Shown in pieces: positions 41,436 to 46,135 of a DNA stretch of 46,135 bases. Positions within the stretch are counted from its first letter, which is position 1; every line of letters begins with the position of its first letter. The stretch covers positions 1 to 46,135 of the forward strand of contig CAIQWB010000065.1 in the NCBI GenBank assembly GCA_903875465.1, given 5' to 3'. Below the pieces are notes generated by a model. It made no database searches and was not told where the DNA came from. It was given only the letters and a program-made list of their open reading frames with translations. The position numbers and the translations under genes were made by a program. Origin of the DNA: an uncultured Verrucomicrobia subdivision 3 bacterium. Lineage in GTDB: Bacteria > Verrucomicrobiota > Verrucomicrobiia > Limisphaerales > UBA11358.

Positions 41436-41660
41436 GGGTGTGAGACAAATTTCTTCCTTCGCCCGAGCCTTGCCCCGGAGGGGCGCCGGAAATTAGCCGG
41501 GGGGCAAGCTTTGCGCCGCCCCCGGTACCCAGCCCGGAACAATCGCGCCCCGGCAGGGGCGCTGGAAAGTGGCGAATCCATGCAATCCCTAGACTTCTAA
41601 ATATTTATTATGCCAAAACCCGTGAAAATGAACCTGCCCGAAGAATTTTGTCTCACACCC
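41436..41660. mobile_element. MITE-like element with GTGTGAGACAAA inverted ends
   Basis: A 21-bp end beginning GGGTGTGAGACAAA (41436-41456) is matched at 20 of 21 positions by the reverse complement of 41640-41660. The inside (about 180 bp) is hairpin-rich, with GCGCCCC-GGCA-GGGGCGC (41545-41562) and CCGGGGGG/CCCCCGG-type arms. A single end motif of the same sequence sits in the terminator loop at 122-140, so the motif is dispersed. Confidence 0.6.
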
Positions 41661-41787
41661 CAGCCCTGCAATCCCGACCAGGTAGTGTCCTAATTTGAAT
41701 TGCAAAAAATGGTGGCCAGCACTTGCTTTGCCGCGCAAAGTAGGCGATAGGTGTGGCATGGAAAATTTAGAATCACCGCGCCCCGGC

Positions 41788-42120
41788 CTAATTCTCGCTG
41801 ATCTTGCGGGTTTCGTGGAACTTGATCGGTGCATAAACCGAGCGGGAAGCCCCGTCAGTGGGACGGGAGTTGATTTTGCACCAGACAGCGAACTCATTAG
41901 CGTCCGCCTCCACTTTGTTCAAGTTGATTCCATGGAGGCTCAACTGGCGAAGCTGCTCCGTCGCACGCTGGAGCCATTCGTGATACGGACTGCGCATGTC
42001 TGGGCAAACCTTTTGAAAAGCAAGGTAGGTGGATTCATCCTTAAACCAAAGCGTGCAGTGGAATTCCATCCGCGAATTGTCCAAGAACAAAACCGCTCCG
42101 CGCAAGTTTAATTTAATCAT
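41788..42120 (-). CDS. Unknown passenger protein of the IS1-family element
   Basis: 110 residues from ATG 42120 (another Met 17 residues later, MEFHCTLWFKDESTYLAFQ, is possible and begins the conserved-looking part). It is soluble and mixed helix/strand; SLHGINLNKVEADANEFAVW looks structured. It is transcribed opposite to, and divergently from, the transposase, whose start lies 90 bases away. No family recognised and no DNA-binding motif obvious. A role as a regulator or accessory of transposition is only a positional guess. Confidence 0.6.
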   Translation of the reverse strand: MIKLNLRGAVLFLDNSRMEFHCTLWFKDESTYLAFQKVCPDMRSPYHEWLQRATEQLRQLSLHGINLNKVEADANEFAVWCKINSRPTDGASRSVYAPIKFHETRKISEN

Positions 42121-42209
42121 CCGTCGGGCTGGACGGCGGGCCATCCTGTGCGACATTGGTCGCACGGGATTTTTTGTTTCAGCAAATCCCAATCGTAAAA
42201 TTACGAAAT

Positions 42210-43037
42210 ATGTCTAACGATCTGGCAAAGGAAAAGAAGATCATGGCCGTTTCGCTGCTGGCCGAAGGGAGCAGCATCCGGGCCATTGAGCGCATTACCG
42301 GTGTCCACCGTGACACCATCATGCGCCTGGGCATCCGCATTGGCGAGGGTTGCGCCAAGATTCACGATGCCAAAATGCGGCACCTGAACTGCAAACAGAT
42401 CCAGGTTGATGAAATCTGGGGGTTCATTGGGGCCAAGCGCAAGAACGCTGCGGCCTCTGGGTGCTATGGGGATGTCTGGACGTGCATCGGTCTTGATGCC
42501 GAGTCAAAGCTGATACCCTGCTACATTGTCGGGAAGCGCGACGGCTATCACGCCGATGCGTTTATGGAGGATTTGGCGGCCCGGGTGACCAATCGCCTGC
42601 AAGTCAGCACCGACGCGCTGGCGGCCTATCCTGATGCCGTCGAGCGGGCCTTTGGGTCGGAGATTGATTACGGACAGGTGGTAAAAACGTATTCTGTCAC
42701 CAACCTCAACAAAGACGCTGCCAGTAGGTATAGCCCGGCAGAAGTGGTGAAGGTGGACAAGACGGTGATTTATGGGCTGCCCGACGTGACCCGCATTACC
42801 ACGTCACACATTGAGAAGCAGAACCATACCCTGCGGATGCACTGCCGCCGGCTGAGCCGGCTCACCAATGCATTCAGCAAAAAGATTGAGAACTTTGAGG
42901 CTGCTGTGTCCCTCAACTTCGCGTATTACAACTTTGTGAAACGGCACGGCACGATCCGCATGACTCCGGCACAGGCTGCCGGGGTGGAAAGCAGTGCATG
43001 GACGGTGGCTGATCTGGTTGAACGGTGTGGCGAATGA
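42210..43037 (+). CDS. IS1-family transposase
   Basis: 275 residues in a single frame. The N-terminal helix-turn-helix (SLLAEGSSIRAIERITGVHR, DTIMRL) is like InsA, and the catalytic domain like InsB: Asp67 in IQVDEIWGFIG, Asp135 in VSTDALAAYPDA and Glu202 in HIEKQNHTLRMHCRRLSRLT make the DDE set, and the end FAYYNFVKRHGTIRMTPAQA is the family's C-terminal signature. Unlike classical IS1 there is no insA/insB frameshift. The start ATG 42210 is chosen because it begins the HTH domain; upstream codons in the open frame look non-coding. The enzyme should cut the 19-bp ends of this element. Confidence 0.92.
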   Translation: MSNDLAKEKKIMAVSLLAEGSSIRAIERITGVHRDTIMRLGIRIGEGCAKIHDAKMRHLNCKQIQVDEIWGFIGAKRKNAAASGCYGDVWTCIGLDAESKLIPCYIVGKRDGYHADAFMEDLAARVTNRLQVSTDALAAYPDAVERAFGSEIDYGQVVKTYSVTNLNKDAASRYSPAEVVKVDKTVIYGLPDVTRITTSHIEKQNHTLRMHCRRLSRLTNAFSKKIENFEAAVSLNFAYYNFVKRHGTIRMTPAQAAGVESSAWTVADLVERCGE

Positions 43038-43059
43038 CGAATACATAGAGCGGTTGCAA

Positions 43060-43347
43060 ATGGTGATCTCCCAGTTGCACAAGTGCGACTCACGGCACCT
43101 TGAATCGGTGCCGGTGCATGAGGCATTTGAGGGGAAAACCATTTGGCGTGGCGTTGTGGAAGTGTTTGAGACCATCAAGCACCCGAAGGCCACGCGCTGC
43201 TATGCCTGGTCCCACCGGGAGGGGCCGGGGGACACCGGGGAAAGGTTCGTGGCGGTGATGGGGTTGCCCCCAGTCGATTCGCCCCAGTCAGCCGTAAAGG
43301 TGGCCATCGCCAGCGAGGTCCGGTCAAAAAAGACTGGACAAAAATGA
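43060..43347 (+). CDS. Unknown passenger protein downstream of the transposase
   Basis: 95 residues from ATG 43060; a GTG at 43027 that overlaps the transposase stop would add 11 residues and would couple the two. The sequence contains SVPVHEAFEGKTIWRGVVEV, then KATRCYAWSHREGPGDTGER and FVAVMGLPPVDSPQSAVKVA, and ends in a basic tail. Repeated aromatic/Arg pattern suggests a small folded protein of unknown role. No family recognised. Start uncertain. Confidence 0.6.
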   Translation: MVISQLHKCDSRHLESVPVHEAFEGKTIWRGVVEVFETIKHPKATRCYAWSHREGPGDTGERFVAVMGLPPVDSPQSAVKVAIASEVRSKKTGQK

Positions 43348-43373
43348 AATGGCGTGCGAGTTTTCTTTGTAAA

Positions 43374-43451
43374 TGGTGGACGTGGCGGGGATTGGACCCG
43401 CATTTCCGAGGTGTAAAGCAACGGCGGTTTAACCGATTAACCTACACGCCC
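43374..43451 (-). tRNA. tRNA-like gene with abnormal anticodon arm, inside the IS1-family element
   Basis: 78 bases read on the minus strand. The 7-bp acceptor stem GGGCGTG/CACGTCC pairs completely (one G-U) and is followed by A and an encoded CCA. The D arm GGTT-AATCGGTTA-AACC has A14, G18-G19 and A21. The T arm GCGGG-TCCAATC-CCCGC pairs fully but has C at position 55. The anticodon arm (24 bases including the variable loop, one more than normal) does not form a proper 5-bp stem: CCG...CGG and one inner G-C pair are broken by a TT/CT mismatch. The loop holds CTTTACAC, compatible with UUA or UAC anticodons depending on register. A degenerate tRNA, or a tRNA mimic, are both possible. Confidence 0.6.
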
Positions 43452-43471
43452 ATAATTGGTAGCTGAGAGTG

Positions 43472-43565
43472 CCTAGCGGTCTGATAAGTCGGGTTGGAAC
43501 CGGCTCGTGATACAAATTCTTGGCTTTGGATGCCAAGTTGGATTGCAGCACTTCGACCCACTAGG
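43472..43565 (-). ncRNA. Structured RNA-like region upstream of the tRNA-like gene
   Basis: Read on the minus strand, CCTAGTGG (43565-43558) pairs with CCGCTAGG (43479-43472; one G-U) and encloses a perfect 6-bp hairpin CTTGGC-ATCCAAA-GCCAAG (43537-43519), whose 7-base loop has the form of an anticodon loop with CCA, and a T-arm-like hairpin GCCGG-TTCCAAC-CCGAC (one mismatch). The parts are in tRNA order but the spacing does not close into a cloverleaf. It could be a decayed tRNA or another RNA. Confidence 0.35.
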
Positions 43566-43574
43566 TCTTGTAAT

Positions 43575-43613
43575 CCCCGGCGTGTTTGCTGCACGACCGG
43601 GGAAAGTCTTTTT
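43575..43613 (+). terminator. Hairpin with T-run inside the element
   Basis: CCCCGG-CGTG...CACG-A-CCGGGG (43575-43602) is followed by AAAGTC and five T on the plus strand. It could end transcripts coming from the transposase side; it lies 3 bases from the stop of the minus-strand gene at 43616. Confidence 0.45.
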
Positions 43614-43615
43614 AA

Positions 43616-44044
43616 TCACAGGAGGACATACCCGGCTGCGGTTTTTGCCACAACCTTCTTCCTCTTGGTCAAATACGCCATCGACCCGGAGATTTTCATG
43701 TAAAACTCTCGCCCGTCTTCTGGCCTCGGCCAGCCTTTGCTGGCGTAAATTTCAACAACGTCTTTCGGCATTAGCGGCTTCCCAGCCTCTCGGATGAGTT
43801 GAAGCACCCGCTCAGTCATTGCCAGAGGGGCACCATTAGCCTCCGGTGGCATTGGGGGCTGTAATTTAGGTTTTGGTGCAATTGCAGGACTGGCACTAGC
43901 TGTGCCACCCTTCAACGTGCTCATAACCGTGATTGCGCTGTCTGCCACTTCAAGGAAGTTCGATATATCCTTCACTGTGTCCGACATCACGTCCGACAAC
44001 TCCTGCAACCGGCGCTTGGCTTCGGCAAAATTGTTAATCTTCAT
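43616..44044 (-). CDS. Passenger protein with N-terminal coiled coil and C-terminal winged helix
   Basis: 142 residues. The first 50 residues form a helical, heptad-like segment (NFAEAKRRLQELSDVMSDTV), a Pro/Ala-rich linker follows (PAIAPKPKLQPPMPP), and residues about 75-142 look like a winged helix-turn-helix: ERVLQLIREAGKPLMPKDVV, EIYASKGW, GSMAYLTKRKKVVAKTAAGY. This pattern (helix, helix, wing ending in GYVL) resembles HARE-type or similar winged helices in shape, but I cannot assign a family. It is a likely DNA-binding regulator carried by the element. Start ATG 44044. Confidence 0.65.
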   Translation of the reverse strand: MKINNFAEAKRRLQELSDVMSDTVKDISNFLEVADSAITVMSTLKGGTASASPAIAPKPKLQPPMPPEANGAPLAMTERVLQLIREAGKPLMPKDVVEIYASKGWPRPEDGREFYMKISGSMAYLTKRKKVVAKTAAGYVLL

Positions 44045-44264
44045 ACAATCAATTCCTAAAGCTAAATTAGCACAGTTCTACATCGGTGCAACTAAAAAGT
44101 GAACTAGTAGCACTGGCAGGGCAAAAGCAATACAGCACACACCTTTAACCTGTAGAACTACAAGATGGATTAAGTGCTACACTTTCGGTATAACCAAATA
44201 AAACAAATGAAAAATGAACCATTAGATTCGTATGAGCTTAAGCAAATCAAAAAGGTGGCCAACA

Positions 44265-44531
44265 TTATACGGGTGGCGGTTGCCGGCCCTTGTCCATCTG
44301 AGCGGCTAGACTTGGATTCTGGTCCTCGATCCCCAAAAGATATTTCTGCTGCTTCTGCTCAACACGAGCCCGAATCGAGGAAAGCACCTCCTTCACGTCG
44401 CGTCCGGAAACCTCGCTAATCAACTCCGCCAAAACCTCATTCAGAACTTGAAGCTGGGCGGATGTGTCAAGATGCTGCCTGGCGTTCAGGGTTGCTATGT
44501 TTACAATCCATTGTTTGTCGGCATCATTCAT
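44265..44531 (-). CDS. Unknown 88-residue passenger protein
   Basis: Mostly helical: WIVNIATLNARQHLDTSAQL, QVLNEVLAELISEVSGRDVK, EVLSSIRARVEQKQQKYLLG. It has no membrane segment or known motif. Its start ATG 44531 lies 76 bases inside the right inverted end of the element, and it is followed on the same strand by the winged-helix gene 220 bases downstream. Function unknown. Confidence 0.6.
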   Translation of the reverse strand: MNDADKQWIVNIATLNARQHLDTSAQLQVLNEVLAELISEVSGRDVKEVLSSIRARVEQKQQKYLLGIEDQNPSLAAQMDKGRQPPPV

Positions 44532-44804
44532 ATCATACAGCGTTCAGGCTACACTGTTTCCAGTGTGCCCACGCCTTTAACCCGTTGGAAAGCCAAAAAA
44601 CCGCGTTTCAAATTAGGACACTACCCCCGACCACGCGCCCTGTCGTGGTGCGAGCAAAAGGAGACAGGCCTGTGCGAGCAAAAGGAGAATAATGATCTGG
44701 CCCGATTGTCAGAACGTTTTTGAGGTGTAATCTCATGGGTTGCTTCAGCGGAGGATAGGGCTCTGCGGGGACGCAACCTGAGCGCCGCCTGAAGCCTGAT
44801 AAAC

Positions 44805-44849
44805 GGTCAGTCGGGCCGCCGCCGGGCGGCGGCCCGGCTAGCCCTGACC
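44805..44849. promoter_or_regulatory. Very stable hairpin before the transposase gene
   Basis: GGGCCGCCGC-CGG-GCGGCGGCCC (44813-44835, perfect 10-bp arms) sits inside an outer pair GGTCAG (44805-44810) and CTGACC (44844-44849). It ends 28 bases before the transposase start. Such hairpins can block read-through translation or transcription from neighbouring genes into an insertion sequence; that role is inferred. Confidence 0.55.
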
Positions 44850-44877
44850 GGCATCAGTTCCAAAGCGAAAAATCCAT

Positions 44878-46080
44878 GTGCCTCTGACATTCTGTGGCGA
44901 TGAAAAGTTACAACTGATCAAACGTCTCCCTGTTCCACTTATCCGCCATCTTCTGGCCAGCCATCGCCGCGCGGAACTTTCCGCCAGCCAGGCCGCCCAA
45001 GAATTAAGCCTGTCCCGCCCGCGCTTCTACAAACTCTACAGCCAATACCTCCGGGCCTGTGCCCAAGGGCAATCCGAGTCCTGGTCGCCCGGCGTCTCCG
45101 GCGGAGATCATCAACCCGCCTGGCCGGCCGCCGCGAGTGACCTGCTTAAGAAGCTGCTCACGGCCAAACCCCCGGCCTCCTACAGCGCTTGTGCCAGCGA
45201 ACTCCACCGCCGGCTCAATTTTAAAACCGACCGCGCCAGTGTCCGCCGCTGGGCCATCCAAAATCAACTGGCTCCCGACACCCGTTACAAGGTCCCGCCC
45301 AAGCCCGTTAAACGCTGGCAGGTGCGGGATCTGGGCGCCCTCTGGCAGTATGACACCAGTCCCCATGCCTGGCTGCCAGACAATCCCGCCAAACAAGCCC
45401 TCCTCGACCTGCTCGATGACGCCACGCGCTACAATGTTGGGGCGCGGCTTTATCCCGCCGAAACCCTGCTGGCCCATTTGGACTTTCTCCCGCGCGCCTT
45501 TCAAGCCCATGGCTTGCCACTGGCATTGTATGTGGATTATCACTCCTTTTTCTTCACCCACACACCCGATGCCTTCACCCAGCTCGGGGCCGCCTTGCAC
45601 TTCTACGGCATCGCCCTGCGCTATGCGCCAACGCCCCAGGCCAAAGGCAAAATCGAACGCCGCCACGATTACTGGCAAAAACGTCTCCCACCCTTGCTGG
45701 CGGCCGATCACATCTTGGAACTCCAAGGGGCCAACAAACTCCTGGATCAACTCCTCCCGCATGTCAATCAGAACGAAATCCACCGCGCATTGGGCACCAC
45801 CCCGCACACCGCCTGGCAGCAAGCCCTCGCCGACCAACACTCCGTCTTGCGACCAGTCCCGGCTTGCCCGTGGTGGCCTTTTGTCTGGAGCCAGCAAAAC
45901 CTTGTCCGGGTTGGTGACGATGGCAAAGTCCCGGCGGGTGCCCAACGCCTGACCATCGAGGCCCCGCCGCGCACCAAGGTCATCCGCTGCTTGCGCCCGG
46001 ATGGCGACATCTATTTCCTCCGCCATCTTCCCAATCCAAAGGCCAAACCAATCGTTCTCCTCCACTGTCCGGTCTTCTGA
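44878..46080 (+). CDS. IS481-type (rve integrase fold) transposase
   Basis: 400 residues from a GTG at 44878. The N-terminal part has a helix-turn-helix (SASQAAQELSLSRPRFYKLY) and a second DNA-binding region; the catalytic rve domain carries Asp159 in LWQYDTSPHAW, Asp220 in ALYVDYHSFF and Glu260 in KGKIERRHDYWQKRLP, a complete DDE triad. The C-terminal region ends LLHCPVF, 1 base from the right-hand repeats. The frame is intact, so the element may be active. The ATG two bases upstream of the GTG is in another frame. Confidence 0.88.
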   Translation: MPLTFCGDEKLQLIKRLPVPLIRHLLASHRRAELSASQAAQELSLSRPRFYKLYSQYLRACAQGQSESWSPGVSGGDHQPAWPAAASDLLKKLLTAKPPASYSACASELHRRLNFKTDRASVRRWAIQNQLAPDTRYKVPPKPVKRWQVRDLGALWQYDTSPHAWLPDNPAKQALLDLLDDATRYNVGARLYPAETLLAHLDFLPRAFQAHGLPLALYVDYHSFFFTHTPDAFTQLGAALHFYGIALRYAPTPQAKGKIERRHDYWQKRLPPLLAADHILELQGANKLLDQLLPHVNQNEIHRALGTTPHTAWQQALADQHSVLRPVPACPWWPFVWSQQNLVRVGDDGKVPAGAQRLTIEAPPRTKVIRCLRPDGDIYFLRHLPNPKAKPIVLLHCPVF

Positions 46081-46135
46081 CATATGTCTCCTTTTGCTCG
46101 CACACTAAATTCTCCTTTTGAAAACTACACGACAC

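Larger units (their letters stand above)
41681..44625. mobile_element. Complete IS1-family element with passenger genes and a tRNA-like sequence
   Basis: 2,945 bp between perfect 19-bp inverted ends GGTAGTGTCCTAATTTGAA (41681-41699; reverse complement 44607-44625). The 8 bases CCCGACCA stand directly outside both ends (41673-41680 and 44626-44633): a target-site duplication, so the element is intact and moved as a unit. IS1 makes duplications of about 8-9 bp, which fits its transposase. Typical IS1 elements are under 1.2 kb; here about 2 kb of extra DNA carries four small ORFs and structured RNA-like sequence. GC content is visibly lower than the host genes. Confidence 0.9.
44641..46134 (+). 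mobile_element. IS481-like insertion sequence
   Basis: 1,494 bp. Ends begin TGT and finish ACA: TGTCGTG at 44641-44647 and its complement CACGACA at 46128-46134. Each end carries two copies of a CAAAAGGAGA-type motif (left: GTGCGAGCAAAAGGAGA at 44648-44664 and 44671-44688; right: 46085-46104 and 46110-46120 in reverse), likely transposase binding sites. The target duplication cannot be checked because only one base remains to the right. The element begins 7 bases after the target duplication of the IS1-family element. Confidence 0.85.

Noticed and set aside
43458-43600. Complete second tRNA (Trp-like, CCA) upstream of the tRNA-like gene
   Set aside because: Anticodon- and T-arm-like hairpins exist, but no acceptor and D arm with proper spacing could be found, so it is kept only as a structured region.
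45004-46083. 359-codon minus-strand frame
   Set aside because: Antisense of the IS481-like transposase, which has an intact DDE triad.

Overview
The window is chromosomal DNA of about 58-60 % GC from a bacterium. Gene content points to the Verrucomicrobiota, probably a Pedosphaera/Limisphaera-like soil or freshwater lineage. The indicators are secreted proteins ending in a short module that closes on a Phe-Tyr-Arg-Ala motif, a small planctomycete/verrucomicrobial-type monohaem cytochrome, a MoxR-DUF58-DUF4129 operon, Ig-repeat exoproteins and dense hairpin-rich intergenic repeats. The assignment is an inference from family knowledge; there is no rRNA gene in the window.

Layout. 1-9.0 kb (all minus strand) is core: the start of an unknown gene, glutaredoxin-like protein, gcvH, gcvT, a flavin reductase, an operon of polyprenyl diphosphate synthase - ECF sigma factor - membrane protein (candidate anti-sigma) - ParA, then pnp and rpsO. 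9.0-12.6 kb is a small accessory/defence island: an unknown overlapping gene pair between 36-bp direct repeats, a VapBC toxin-antitoxin pair, an EVE-HNH nuclease and a HARE-HTH/GIY-YIG nuclease. 12.7-19.1 kb is tilS plus a MoxR/DUF58/DUF4129 operon in which the 3' end of the DUF4129 gene is duplicated around a Uma2-type gene. 19.1-24.7 kb is a giant secreted S53 peptidase with five C-terminal repeats of exactly 169 codons. 24.8-30.5 kb holds a Gfo/Idh/MocA oxidoreductase, a two-domain CbiX-like protein, a cytochrome c and pheT. 30.5-32.6 kb is a HEPN-MNT toxin-antitoxin module inside two long direct repeats. 32.6-40.8 kb holds an M48 protease with LemA, an L,D-transpeptidase, a class IV aminotransferase, an ice-binding protein, pheS (separated from pheT) and a GmhA-like isomerase. 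40.9-46.1 kb is a landing zone for mobile DNA: two MITE-like elements, a 2,945-bp IS1-family element with perfect 19-bp ends and an 8-bp target duplication, and an IS481-like element 15 bp from it.

The most unusual content is (i) the IS1-family element, whose cargo includes several unknown ORFs and a tRNA-like sequence with encoded CCA and good acceptor, D and T arms but an abnormal anticodon arm; (ii) the EVE-HNH plus HARE/GIY-YIG pair, which looks like an uncharacterised modification-dependent restriction module; and (iii) a recurring architecture in which one or two accessory genes sit between direct duplications of neighbouring DNA (9.0-9.8, 14.2-15.3 and 30.7-32.6 kb).
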